This document shows, piece by piece, positions 35,409-55,252 of a stretch of DNA of 64,000 nt. This DNA comes from Pelodera strongyloides (lineage: Eukaryota; Nematoda; Chromadorea; Rhabditida; Rhabditidae), in contig JAANDG010000142.1 in the NCBI GenBank assembly GCA_036852015.1, positions 1 through 64,000 of the forward strand, in the 5' to 3' direction. Under the pieces are notes generated by a model. The model was not told the origin of the DNA, did no database searches, and was given only the letters and a program-made list of their open reading frames with translations. The first letter of the stretch is position 1. Each line of letters starts with the position of its first letter. Made by a program: the position numbers and the translations under genes.

Positions 35409-36720
35409 AGGCTAGTTCGTCCGGCTTCAGAAATGAACCAGACTCCGGTGCACCGTTTCCGCGGATTCGGTTGATATAACCCGGTACTCTGTACTTTTTA
35501 TCTTTTTATAGACTGTGTCAACTAGTTCATCTTCTAAATGAACAACCGAATGGCTGGAAGTTCAAAATCTTATTATACAAAGGAGAAGAGTTTACTTTTT
35601 TGTTTGAAGCCGTGTGTGAACGCAACGAAAATTAGAATATCTCAAGCTGCCTTTCGGGTATAAAAGGAGAGTGGGAGCTCAGTTCTTCAGCAAGCCTAAC
35701 AGCTCCGATATTATTTTTGTACGTTTTAGGCGTTTATGTTAGGAATGGCTTCCGCGAATGAATGCATATTTGAATCTTACAGAAGTTTCATACGTTTCAG
35801 CCACGACATAAATACCCACAATTTTCATGCGTAAAATGGGAAAGGCCGAAGTCCCACCCCACCTCCAGTCGGAGAAGAGCCCGTAAGAGCTGTTCGTCCG
35901 TCTGGTAAATAAATAATAAATAAATACTTACCGGAAATTACAATACGAATTTGCCGCTTCTTTGACCGGACCATACTAACTTAAGACTCGTCTTTTAGTC
36001 TCAATATATGGATAATAAACACGGTGGGCGTTGGCCGTTGACGTGCCACCTGATGGGGGACAAATTCTAATAATTCAGTGAATACGTGCAAAATAAGCCT
36101 GCAAATTTGACACTCACATTCATCCTTTTTCTGTAATAATCTTCGTAAAATCCCAGAAAACTGGAAAAATGACATAGAAACTAATTGATCATGTCCGACT
36201 CGTATTGTACAAAAATATTAAGTTGGTAGCTTTTCTACGCGCATGACATATGAGAGTGTGCAAACGGCAACGCCCCACGTTCAATAAGTATTGTTGTATT
36301 GACTGAATCATACATATACATATGACCATTACACCATGCAATTCAGGAAAACAACTCATTAGTAATAATGTACATTTATTTGATATAACAAATGTGTCTA
36401 TTTTAGAAGCAGTTTTCTACTGTTGAACAATAAATCTTTCAGCATAATAAAAGAAACGTGCTACTTACTTACTACTTACTCTTTATCAGTGTTCCAACGA
36501 CACTACTGGACGCTTAATTGGTTTATCAATAATTTTTTTGCTGGCAAGAGTTTACTACTGTCAATACTGTAGATAAAACAGTGCAAGGCTCTGTAGATAT
36601 TTGTGCTGCAGTGGCACAAAAGATAGTGAGTGAAGCAGTGAAGTGCACTTTGTCACAATCTAACACTTCTAGTTCATCCAGAAGCTCTCCCGTAAATGCA
36701 TTAAAGCATTAATAATGCGC
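35409..36720. other. Intergenic stretch with repeat copies
   Basis: 35575-35700 repeats 19770-19890 (AGGAGAAGAGTTTACTTTTT, then GAACGCAA(T/C)GAAAATT). 35990-36130 (GTGGGCGTTGGCCG..., 'aattcagtgaatacgtgcaaa') resembles 44965-45070. No gene is supported. Confidence 0.4.
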
Positions 36721-37170
36721 TTAAAGGGACGGGCCCATCAAAATAAACCTACATTTGGCATTAGTTCATTGTTTTGACAAAGGGTGATTATTATAATTTA
36801 TGCGCTGCTAAAGTTCAGCCAGATTTATCCCGCTGAAATTTTTCGGTGTCGATAATCGGAGAACTATACCGTAGACGAAGAACAATTGCACCATTATTTT
36901 CCTACCGTGTCTCCCGAGGATACAACGCTATGATTGGTACCCGGGATAGTATCTGTCTATATAGCCAATTTCCCCGGCGCACGCGACAAGAAAATAATGG
37001 TGCAATTGTTGTTCGTCTACGGTATGGTTCTCCGATTATCGACACCGAAAAATTTCAGCGGGATAAATCTGGCTGTAATTTAGCAGTCCTATATTATAAT
37101 AAATCACCCTTTATAAAAACAATGAACAAATGCTAAGTATAGATTTATTTTGATGGGCCCGTCTCTTTAA
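36721..37170. mobile_element. TTAA fold-back element, family C, copy 3
   Basis: 450 bp, TTAA at both ends, AGGGACGGGCCCATCAAA termini, same structure as the copy at 6517 including the GTGTCTCCCGAGGATAC core. Confidence 0.9.
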
Positions 37171-37536
37171 TTCCATGATAATACGCGCGTAAGTGGCAAC
37201 ATAAGATGGGAAAGTTGACCGAAAGAACACAGAAGTGTGTTTGTACATCTAAAATAGAACAATAAATTATTTGAAATGACACTTAAGACTATATACAATC
37301 GTGACTGTGGCTTGACGGCATATATTCTTAAAATGTAAAATTGTCAGTACTCCGACTGTCAGAACAATATTGCAGCATCTACGATTTTCCTTGGGATTTT
37401 TATTAACCTCGTATTATCACTTGCTCTTCTGAGTGAACTAACTAAAGAAAAAAATCGAATGCAAACTTTTGGAAATGTTTTCTTTTCAGCTCCGAAACCC
37501 TTTTCTCGACCTCAATTCCTCATGGTGATTATTCTT

Positions 37537-37707
37537 TTAAAGCGAAATGTTAGCCCCTTTGGAAAATTTGCATATGATAAGCAAATCCTATGTATCCTAT
37601 GCTAATTTTGTACGATCGTCCACGGCAATCGTTCAAAATTAGCATAGGATACATAGGATTTGCTTATCATATGCAAATTTTCCAAAGGGGCTAGCATTTC
37701 GCTTTAG
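37537..37707. mobile_element. TTAA fold-back element, family A, copy 3
   Basis: 171-bp palindrome; the left target is TTAA, the right has mutated to TTAG. It lies downstream of the FUT-f stop. Confidence 0.88.
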
Positions 37708-37799
37708 TTTACGTGATGTTGTGTTCTCCTTACTTCTTACGTCTACCAAGAAGTTCGTCTCTAACGCAATCGATGCAGGTTCGAGTCTAGCCTGTGACA

Positions 37800-37985
37800 A
37801 TTGAAACCACCACCCAGCGAGGGAACCCTCCTGGCTCTAGCCCGAAGACGTCGATATATTTATCATCAGGAACTCGTAACCTACTGCTCAGGACCTCATC
37901 GCAACATGTCATAAGTGAACACTGAAACTGTATTGCACCACCGTTGAAGAAAGATGCAAGATCTTGAAGCACAAAGTATTTATTC
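37800..37985 (-). repeat. Interspersed repeat, family L, copy 2
   Basis: Same order of blocks as 23107-23285: CCTGGCTCTAGCCCGAAGACG, then GGAACTCGTAACCTACTGCT, 'caggacctc', 'catgtcataag', 'agatgcaag'. Confidence 0.65.
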
Positions 37986-38382
37986 ACCATGAGGAAACCA
38001 TGCTTTTCCCTGCCCCTCTAAATAATGTCGACAATTAGTTTTATCTAAAAAAACGAGGCAAATTAGAGATCACAATGAAGTATGTAAAAGTTGAATGTTC
38101 CAGAAATTCACTCGGATTCGTGTATTACAGTGTTATTTTTTCCTTACTTACCATTGCTGCCAACAATTAAGAGATAATTATAGAAATAGAACACAACTAT
38201 ATTATTAGACAACATTTATGAAAGACATTTCTATTTGGTATGCGCTTGAATGCGGGCATTTTTTTTTTAACTTTAGATTATAGAAACAAGTTTAAGCTTT
38301 GGAACCTTCTATTGTTGATTTATAAAGGAGCACGATCTGGCAAAGCTTAAAGATTAATTTAATTTGCTTTAGAAATCTCCAT

Positions 38383-41300
38383 TTAATTGATTACATTTCC
38401 TTTTCGTGCATTCCAAGGAGAGCCATCCATGTGACAGAAAGTGTACTCGTGGAATGGGTTTTCAATCTGGAAAGTTAAATTAAAGAGTTTCGTTTCATAC
38501 TGAATATAGGTCTAGGTACGTTAGTTCCACGTAATTGTAAGAAAAATGACAAGTACGGCATACTTTTGGCGTCATGAGTATGAATTCAGAAGCTAAGAAA
38601 ACATACCGATTGAGATGTGTAGCTTTTCTCAACGAGTTTCTGGCAAATTCCGCAAAAATTCTCATTTTGAGCTGTGTTTATCGTTCCATATTCATTTCGC
38701 CATTGAAAGTATTCCATGTAAGCGGTTTTGTTATTTTCGAGATGGCTGCAAATGTAGAGAATGGGAGATATTTAAGAGTTCGATATCTAAACTGGAAAAA
38801 ACGAGGAAAAAAGAATAACAACGCTGCAAACCGAATGCTGAATAAGATGAGAAAAAATGGTTACCGTAGGTGTTTCGTAAATTTTTCCACATTTTCAAAA
38901 TCATCCATGAAAATGAAGGTTTTCGGGGGGAAATTGCTGGAAAGATGTTTTTTCATAATACGAAATATCCTTTGTTAGCGCGATAGCGCTAACATAGTTT
39001 GGGTTACATCAGAGAGCCCTTTTTTCCAGTTTCCACCCTGATTTTGTATCAGCTTTATATTAAATGTGTGTATGTGCGTCCCAGCCTGTGCGTGCGTTTA
39101 TCTCTTTCTTACCATTCTTTGAGCATGTTAAATTTTATTGCTTTGAATAAAGAGTTATATAAATAAATAAAAGGTGTGATATATTTATCCTGTGTAACTC
39201 AATTCCGTATAACGGTATAACTTGTTGCTCACTCACAGTGGTTCATATATTGATCTGCGACTTGCAATTGGTATTGAATGCAAATGAATTCTCGAATATG
39301 TTTTCTCCGTCACATAAGACCAACAATCCGAGTTTTCCAGTACAAAATAGAATAAATGCGCTGAAAAGTTGTTGATTATTGATAGACAATGAAAACTCGG
39401 GATTCTGGCGAAAGTACGGCGCACCAACCGCGTCTTGCCAAAAGTGTGCAACAATTGCGTGATGTATAAAACATAGAAACGTTAGAAACATGTATAGTAG
39501 AGTGACTCGGAGAAATGTATAATATAAATCGTAAAACAACCAACAATTTATAGTTTCCTCGATTTTTTGACCACAATTCTTCGCACTTTTCGGGCAAAAA
39601 TCCCTCAACTTTGTATCCCAAGCACACTTACCGGCCATAGTTATAGGATATTTGCTAAATAACAAACATTTTTCCTTTGTTAATAGAACAAGATTTTTGT
39701 TACTCCTACAGTAAAGTATGGTAATTTCTTTTCGGATGTTTTAGAAGTGGTTATTCAGCACAATAAAAATCTCGATTGGGTCGTTTGGGCCCTGTGGGTC
39801 GTTTTAAACTCAAAACGGGTTTGGACATGGTCGTTGGTCATGCACGTAAGCTTCTAAACATACACTAACTTTCTAATATTCCCAATGATTTCCTTTCTCT
39901 TTGTAAAAGGTCCCCGATCGCAATTGCTAATCAAACCAAATATGGCCTTCTTCTTTTGCAAAAAGAGTTGCTCCGGAAAGGAATCGAACCTTCGAATGGA
40001 CAATGATTGATCAGCCGAGTAATTTCTAAAAGTTTTTATGTAAAAAAAGCTGTTTTTAGAACCACAGATAGCAATTTAAGACAGTGTAACTTGAACAATA
40101 TTTTATAAGCACCCCGTAATGGCCCTATAAACACAACTTGTTTATGTAAACGACGTCGCGCTCTGTGGATTTTATTGCTAACAATACCACATGCACAAAG
40201 CGTGTTATGCATTGGATGTCTACCAAATGCACGCATATCAAAATCAAACGAACTCAACAAAAAAATTCGCTTAGAAATCTTACAGTTTGACAAATTTTAC
40301 TGCTCCATAACTGTGAATCACATCAGATTTCCGAGAAAAGGTCATTGTCCAATTGAAGAAATTATCTGTAAATTGGGAATTTTAATGTAAATACGAGAAA
40401 GAAGGAAAGCGAATAGCTGCAACCTGAGCGAAGAAATTCTTTAAAACGAAATGCTAGCCCCTTTGGAAAATTTGCATATGCTAAGCAAATCCTATGTATC
40501 CTATGCTAATTTTGTACGATCGTCCGCGGCAATCGTACAAAATTAGCATAGAATACATTGGATTTGCTTATCATATGCAAATTTTCCAAAGAGGCTAGCA
40601 TTTCGCTTTAAAGAACGAACCTGGATATAACCACTCTCCCGCGTGATGTGGTGCTTCCAACGTCCAGAAGATGTACACTTGGTTCTAAAAATATATTTCA
40701 CAAGGAAAAAATAAACAGCTGCCAAATATCATAGAGGTAGATAGATATATTACCTCACTTCTATACCGTGGATGTGGTCTGTCTACTGTATCCCTTGAAT
40801 GGAATACAATTGCATCGGCTACTTTTGAATATGAACGATCCTCGGTGAAGATGCATCTATCCTGGAACTATATAAAATCAGTGCTGATGCGATACCAGAT
40901 ACCACTGACGTGAGAAAACAAGATGACCAAAATGCGTTTGGTATAACTTTCCGAAATTTAGTCTATCAAAAAGCCGAGATATAGCCAAAGAGCAAATGTC
41001 AAAGCTATCAATACTGATCATTGTTGATGTAGATTCATGCTCCCTGGTGGATATGTGCACCTAGTAATTTGGTAAAATCTGGCACGTGGGCAGCATCAAT
41101 TTGGACTAACAATAAGTTAATATGTGCGAATAGATGGGAGGCGCATTGCGAAAACAAACCTTCATTTTACATCCCGGTAACCCACCAAATGGTGGGTAAC
41201 CAAACATCCGGCTCCATACCAAAATAATGGGCATATTACTAAAATAATGATATAAGACCGAAAAAAATCTTTGTTTTCTTTCTTCACTTTTTCTGGTGAA

Positions 41301-41656
41301 GTGGTATGACTTTACAAAGGGAACGTGCTTTGTAGAGGAATAAGTGGGAATGAAAACTGGACCATACAACATGCACACGAAAACTTGTCCATTCAGGCAA
41401 CTATAATTTATATATAAGTTAGTAATAAAGGAAAAATTAATTAATTCTCACCTTGCATTATTCGCTTTACTGTCCATTACTGTAGGCGAAGTATAGTCAT
41501 TTAGCGTTTTGTTCGTATGTTTACGGAATTTTTGCTTATAAATATCGACTGTTAGATCGTTAGGAAAATCGACTGTATTCCTTGTTTGCGTGTAAATTTG
41601 TAGGGAATAATCCATTCCGATTGAAATAGTCAGCACCCAAAGGAATAGAGCTGCCA
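38383..41656 (-). CDS. FUT-f: family 10 fucosyltransferase-like gene, complete except for an unresolved first exon
   Basis: Exons: 41656-41452, 41238-41160, 40861-40754, 40684-40621, 40365-40284, 40025-39870, 39654-39545, 39360-39237, 38936-38865, 38745-38607 and 38466-38383; 407 codons, open throughout. The first listed exon begins after TATTTTCAG, two bases into a codon, and holds the membrane segment AALFLWVLTISIGM, so an upstream exon must supply the start; I could not choose it. The FUT-d membrane exon starts in the same way. Conserved blocks: ADAIVFHSRDTVDRPHP, VYIFWTLEAPHHAGEW, FNWTMTFSRKSD, ENSDCWSYVTEKTY, PPKTFIFMDDF and YMEYFQWRNEYGT. The C terminus is short (IENPFHEYTFCH...GNVIN), with no second membrane segment, as in FUT-e. 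Some donors are weak (GTTGGT, GTTCGT). Confidence 0.88.
40441..40611. mobile_element. TTAA fold-back element, family A, copy 4
   Basis: 171-bp palindrome between TTAA sites, with a few substitutions. It ends seven bases from the exon 4 donor of FUT-f, so almost none of the original intron start remains. Confidence 0.9.
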
Positions 41657-42390
41657 CTGAAAATACCAAATTGAGCTTGCAATAAGCGCACTTTACCCTT
41701 CGTGGGTGGTCTTGGACTCATCCTGGGCTTCATGGGTGTTCTTGGCGACTCCCTGGGTGGTTGCGACTCTCACGTTGAATGCTCTCCCCGGGGAATATTT
41801 TCTCGAGGGAATCGAGTAGTGAATAGGACTTCCGAAGTGCCACCCACTTGGGCCAAGCTCGCCAACGCGAAACTAGGGGAACATGGGAGAAATTTGTTCG
41901 CATTCGTCTGGCGCTCTTTTGGCACATCTAATTTGTTTTGTATCGTCAAAGCGGTTGAATGATAGCAGCGGTTGCGCGGCCCACTCTCGGCACACCGACA
42001 AAATTTTCTTACAATCAGTGGACTTATGATAACAACAAGACAAGCCGCTATGGTCGTTTGACACCTTCCGGTGCTGCTATAAGAATAAGATAACTCAAAA
42101 TGTTTTTCACAACGTTTCCTAATGCATATTTTTATTTGAAGCTCAAAAATTTGATCAACCTTCATTTTCTGTATTGCTTTCGACTACGAAACTCCACGGA
42201 AAGAAGCAAGCATCCCACCTTGATAAGCTCCTCAATAAGCAATAAGCCTGATGATATTTTTAAGCTGATATTTGTATTCTAAAACTAAGTACTGATTCTA
42301 TCAAATATAGAACGCAAATGGATTCCAAAAAGATTCTCTGAACTCCGATCCTCATAAGTGTTGTTTTGCAATGTCGAAAAATTACATAGT
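41657..42390. other. FUT-f upstream region; possible 5' exon
   Basis: 41700-41860 holds imperfect inverted repeats (CTCCCCGGGGAATATTTTCT and relatives of family K). On the minus strand, 42070-42020 offers an exon between TCTTATAG and GTAAGA, which in one frame ends in the phase FUT-f needs. A start codon was not convincingly tied to it. Confidence 0.3.
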
Positions 42391-44091
42391 CAAAGGGACG
42401 CGGTCACCGTTTTGGCCCTTATGTATACTATATGTTTTTATTATCTTCAAATATTAAACGCATAGTGTTGGGAAAATGTTTTGCAAGAAATGCGGCAACA
42501 GCGAGTAAAATGATGACGAAGAATTTTGTCCTCGAACCAATACGCACCGTAACCCTAGTAATTGTCCAGCATATGGCCGTGCTGATAATTTGACTCGACG
42601 AACATTATTCCACTAATTAATCGGTCGAATACCTCGCGGGCATTATAAAATTTGGTTTTCTATGGCTAACTGTGGACCTTGGATCGGACGCAACTTTTTT
42701 AATCAATGAATTTCTCGCTGAAAACAGCGTTTTTCGTCGGATTTTTCTAACACTATGTTTTTCATACTGTGCACTTAATAAGCCTGATAAGCCTTGCGCC
42801 TAGGTCGTTCGGTGAATTTAGCCACTGACGTAACCGACACGAAAACCAAGGAAGACGTTGCGTTGAAGGTCGCAGTCTGTGCCCACTTATGTGTGTTAGT
42901 GACGATAGTGTCCAGCTGCCGGGTTTACAGTGCTCGGCTAACTACCTTTGTTCGATGACCCAGCATTTCCGCTTACCCTTACGCATGTACCTTGGAGACC
43001 AACTAGAGGTCGCATTTCATCTTTTGAATTGCATGTACCCTTCTCAAAACTGAATCCTTATTATCACAGTTTCTTTATTCGCACGGCTAAATGGCTAAAC
43101 AAACTCCCAGACAAACTTTTACAATTACCAAGTTCAAAATCTCTTAGTCGGCGTTTAAAGTCAATGGATAGAAATGATGGTAGAAATGATCTACTTACGA
43201 TGTTAGAAATAAATGATGTAACATCCAACTTCCGAGAGTATACCCTTACTTTGAATCGTTAATGATAATTCGTTTAGTTTATGGAATGAACTGGTAGGGA
43301 ACCCATATTACCCTTGGTATTTGATTTCGACTACGAAGAAGAAAAAGCTATTATTCTGTCTACGAAGAAGAATTAACTACAAATCTTTGTTTAATCGCTT
43401 TATGTATTTCATTGTTCGATTGGTTCTTTTCTTGTAAACATTATGCGGGATATATCGATGCGGGTCTTTATTCTAACACTGCGCTTTGTTATTTGTGCCT
43501 TTCATCTTTCGTCATAGTTTTGCAAAGTTTCCCAAAATCAAGTGGATTATCCACTAAAAGCCATTTGCGGCGCTGCGACATTTTATTGTAGCGCATAAGG
43601 TTGCCTGCGGGTGGAGGGTATTCACTGTGCTAGTTTTTGAGATTCAGTTGTAATAGTTACTTTTACCTAAGCCCAATTGTGATGTTCTTATCTCGTGGCC
43701 CATTTTTTTGAGGTAACAATACAATGTCGCCCATATAACAAAGGATTTGGGGAAATATTTGCAAAACTATGTAAAGCAGACCAAGAGTATGATAATACAC
43801 CTTCACATTTTTCTTTTACCCGATTGCTAATCGACTACAGTACAACTGGTTTCGTTATATCTACATTGCTTTCTCTTCATCATATTATTTGATGCACACC
43901 TCGGTGTTATTTAATAAATAAATAAATGTACCATGTCATTATGTCCCTTATTACCGTTTTTCTGTCTTAACTGTAGTTATTGTCTTAATTATGTATGTTT
44001 GTGCGCACCTTTGTGGTGTAGTAAATTATTATTATTATTATTAAAAAGACAAAGTATACATAAGGGTTAAAACGGTGACCGCGTCCCTTGA
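42391..44091 (+). mobile_element. Terminal-inverted-repeat element carrying LINE remnants
   Basis: Left end CAAAGGGACGCGGTCACCGT at 42391 and right end ACGGTGACCGCGTCCCTTG ending at 44091 form inverted repeats of about 40 bp, including 'cccttatgtatac'. Inside, 42948-43262 reads a frame whose ISSFELHVPFSKLNPYYHSF and FFIRTAKWLNKLPDKLLQLP resemble the C-terminal end of non-LTR reverse transcriptases (the F...T...WN.LP motif). 43880-43925 is a LINE-like tail with TAAATAAATAAATG; 43985-44040 is a second tail ending in (ATT)n. No complete polymerase is present. Confidence 0.6.
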
Positions 44092-44337
44092 AAATTAATT
44101 AGGACGTTATTTCCTACGTACTGTACTGTGGTCAGAAAAGCGAGTTCACATCGTATTATAACCGTTTTATAATATGGGGTCGATTGTATTTTACTATACA
44201 CCTCATATTGACCGAAGAACTTATTTATGAATGAAGAATAGAGCTTAATAAGAATCTTTTCGCAAATATTATGCTCTCAAAGCAATTATCCCGGTGAATA
44301 AACAATGATAAACAAAATATTTTCAATTTATTTTCAA

Positions 44338-44757
44338 CTAATTGAGGCACACGAGAATGAAGTGCTCAAATGGTTTCCTTTTATCGAAATATGATGGTAT
44401 TAAATTCCGAAAGACATGCTTTACAAAGCAAAAGCTTTTAATTGGAAGGAGTAAATCAATATAAGATTATGAAGTCTATAAAAAATTTTGGATCGTAGTA
44501 AATAGTTGATTTCCATAGTGGGCATTCAAATTTTTTGCCGGCTTGGAAAATGAGATGTAAATTTGCATACCCACAATGGAAATTCACTATTTACTACGAT
44601 CCAAAATTTTTATAGACTTCATAGTTTTATATTGATTTACTCCTTGCAATTAAAAGCTCTTACTTTGTAAAGCATGTATTTCGTAATTTAATACCATCGT
44701 CTGTCGATAAAAGGAAACTATTTGAGCACTTCATTCTCGTGAGCATCCTCCTTTAAG
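44338..44757. repeat. Long inverted repeat, arms about 190 bp
   Basis: 'acgagaatgaagtgctcaaa' at 44352 pairs with TTTGAGCACTTCATTCTCGT at about 44722; inner arms include GGATCGTAGTAAATAG and its inverse. The loop is about 70 bases. The right end is CTCCTTTAA; the left boundary has decayed. Probably another TTAA-type element. Confidence 0.8.
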
Positions 44758-45115
44758 GTGTTATTTAATAAATAAATAAATACATTAATTAATTAATTAA
44801 TTAATTGAAATATCAACCTTACATACATAGAGTTTGCACAATGATGTTGGGTTGGACAGACTTGAATAATAACAACAAAATTAAAATCCTCACCCGAAAT
44901 TACAGTAAGAAATTGTCGCTGCTTTGTCCAGTCCATGTTAACAAAAATAAGGACAATAAATTAGTGATGGGCGTTAGCGTACCATCTGATAATGGAAAAT
45001 GCTGATAATTCAGTGAGGACGTGCAAACGCAGTAGAAAAGTGGGTAGCCACAAAAATTCGTCATTTTTCAGTAATAGTGATTTCAAAGGGTCGCACGGCA
45101 CTGTACTGTCCCAGT

Positions 45116-45295
45116 TTAAAGCGAAATACCAACCGGTTTTTGAAGCGCATCTCAAGTACTTACATTCCTATGCAGTTATGCAAAGTGGGGTCTAATTGGG
45201 GTCTAGTTTTTATTCTAATTTTTGCTCATTTGCATATGCTGCATAAGAAAGCAGGTGGCAATGCGTTTCAAAAACCGGCCGGTATTTCGCTTTAA
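45116..45295. mobile_element. TTAA fold-back element, family B, copy 4
   Basis: 180 bp, TTAA on both sides, AGCGAAATACCAACCGG left terminus and CCGGCCGGTATTTCGCT right terminus. Confidence 0.88.
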
Positions 45296-45944
45296 AGAAA
45301 ACCGAAGCCTTTGCGTGTAAATTCGGTTGTGTCAAAATACATTACATGGGCACTAAATGAAGCTTATCGAACCAGTGTAGTAGAGTGAACGTAAAGTGAA
45401 CGCCTTTATTGCCAAGATTGAAACACTTAATAACGTTTACAAGTAATTTCATAACTATAATGAACGACACGACCAACCAACCTGGGTATTTATTATAGTT
45501 GACAGTTGCCAGTATATCAGCGAGACAGGAAGCGAGACAAATAAACCAACGAAACCAACAAAAAGGTAGATTTGTACGAATATCGCTGGACTACTAAACT
45601 ACATTTCAACTTATTACATGAACAAAATATAAACAACTATTTTCTAGAGTCATACATACAATACATAGGAAAGCAGTTGTTCGTAGTCCTGCGGTAGCGA
45701 CCCTCAAAGTATTGCAAGAAACGAGAAAAATGTCGGCAAACTAATCCAAAACACGCCGTATTGTAAAAAAAACTTTTGGATTTCTTTTCTAGGCTGTGGG
45801 AGAGAATTATATTAATTGCTCCACTTCATGGCCAATATGTCAATAAGTATTGGTTATCGGCTGCACATATTATGCGAGCAAAACAGCACACGGTTCAATA
45901 AAAAAATTGCATTAATGTAAATTGATTGGCGTAACAACTTGAAT

Positions 45945-45972
45945 CAATATATATATATATAGTATATAATAT

Positions 45973-46031
<59 letters not shown>

Positions 46032-46099
46032 TCCTATGTATATAATATAGAAAAATATATTTTATCTATATATATATATATATAGATATATATTATATG

Positions 46100-46137
<38 letters not shown>

Positions 46138-46138
46138 C
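45945..46138. repeat. (AT)n microsatellite
   Basis: Nearly 200 bases of TA repeats with a few interruptions. Confidence 0.95.
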
Positions 46139-46330
46139 ATATACAGCGCGCAACCTAAGCTTTCTCCCATCAATCATTTACAATCGAAAGCGTTTCTTTC
46201 ACTTTGTTCCATGTAATTTTTCACAATTTATTGGCTCCCCGGTCACAACTAGAAACTAGAACCATCTTTGGAATATACCACTCATTTGTACACTGCAGGA
46301 CGGAATTGTCACCATTTGTCCGTTATCAAT

Positions 46331-46482
46331 AGCCCGTATTCTCGGGTCGACGGGAATGTTCCGTTTGGGAGCTCATTCGTATGCAAATTTTTCCTCCAGC
46401 TAGTCTAGATAGTCGAGAAATTTGCATACAAAGGATTTCCCAAACGGGACATTCCCGTCGACCCGAGAATACGGGCTATTAA
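46331..46482. repeat. 152-bp palindrome, family I
   Basis: AGCCCGTATTCTCGGGTCGA at the left returns as its inverse at the right end; arms are about 60 bases with GTCGACGGGAATGT. No TTAA-type ends; flanks are ATCAAT and ATTAAC. Confidence 0.85.
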
Positions 46483-47030
46483 CTGTATTAAAGGATTAAT
46501 AATGGGAATTAGTCTGTAGCAAGGGGCATCATTAAATGAGAGCGTCGGGAGAAGGCACTAACAAGGTGACAGAAAATTATTTGAAATTATTTAGTATATA
46601 AGAGCGTATCGATATGTCAACCATTGTGAACCTTCTGAACTATCTAGAGCCAATTAAAATGAAATACAGTAAGCATTGCCCTATATGAAACAGACAGCTA
46701 TCGCCGCCTTATTGTTAGGCGGCTCTACAATACTAAACCCAAAAAGGGCTAAGCGGCGTTTTCGACGCACTCGAAATATGGCTATATTTATGTGGAACAT
46801 CTGAAGCGTATCTTCAAAAATTTATTTAAGAAATAAGACGCGATAACGCTTGTTTTGGAAGGATCGAAATGTGGCGTACTTATAAAAAATGACTGAAACG
46901 TAGAAAACGCAATGGCGCCGCTCTTAGGTTAGGGTACAAGGCTTACCTACGACTCTCAGTTCTCCTGAAACACAAAACAAACGAACAAAAAACCTTTTAT
47001 ATAATAAGAACCTGGTGTCCATAGTTAAAG

Positions 47031-47122
47031 CTCAATGCGAAATATCGGCCGGTTTTTGAAACGCATCGTTGACAAGTGAATTCTTACGTATTCATGTAAT
47101 TTGCAAAACAGCTCGCATATAA
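47031..47122. repeat. Half copy of a family B element
   Basis: Only the left arm survives: CGAAATATCGGCCGGTTTTT followed by GAAACGCATCGTTGACA. Confidence 0.75.
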
Positions 47123-47149
47123 AAACGAATAAATCTTTTACGTTTCAAG

Positions 47150-47415
47150 TGCGTGCACCTCTATTCAAGGGTGATACAATATAGTTGCAATGTTTGCTTA
47201 TGACATGTTCCGCAGGGGTACTGAGCATTAGATTAGATAAATAAATAAATCTTTTACGCCTCAAGAGGGCGCTGCTTTATTCAAGCGGGGTTCTATACAA
47301 GGTTTCAAAGTTTATGACTTGATCCGCAGAGGTCCTGAGCAGTAGGCGACGAGTTCCTGATGATTAATTGCTCGACGTATTCGAGCTAGGGCCAGGAAGA
47401 CGTCGAGCAATTTTG
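47150..47415 (+). repeat. Interspersed repeat, family L, copies 3 and 4 (one partial)
   Basis: Two tandem starts of 'aaatctttTACG(T/C)(T/C)TCAAG'; the second continues through CGCAGAGGTCCTGAGCAGTA and ATTGCTCGACGTATTCGAGC to CTAGGGCCAGGA. Confidence 0.65.
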
Positions 47416-47527
47416 TAATTAACGTTATGCATAATGCTCCTGACTATAAAATGCAAAAACGTTTATTGATTGCAATTTTGTAATTAACGTTATGCATAAT
47501 GCTCCTGACTATAAAATGCAAAAACGT

Positions 47528-47536
<9 letters not shown>
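47407..47536. repeat. 65-bp tandem duplication including the XYLB stop codon
   Basis: 47407-47471 and 47472-47536 are identical. The nine bases at 47528-47536 are the last two codons and stop of the xylulokinase gene (AAT CAA TAA on the minus strand). AATAAA overlaps the stop, and a second AATAAA therefore lies 65 bases downstream. Confidence 0.95.

Positions 47537-55252
<7,716 letters not shown>

Larger units (their letters stand above)
45296..47030. other. Repeat-rich spacer, no gene seen
   Basis: Contains the AT microsatellite and the 46331 palindrome listed separately. From about 46640 to 47003 runs an unassigned stretch ending 'aaaaaccttttatataataagaac', whose end matches those at 26990 and 57040; this may be the 3' end of a dispersed retroelement family. 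Confidence 0.4.

Noticed and set aside
42391..44757. CRISPR-like array or phage feature
   Set aside because: Repeats are inverted arms, not regular direct repeats with spacers, and the window is clearly eukaryotic.
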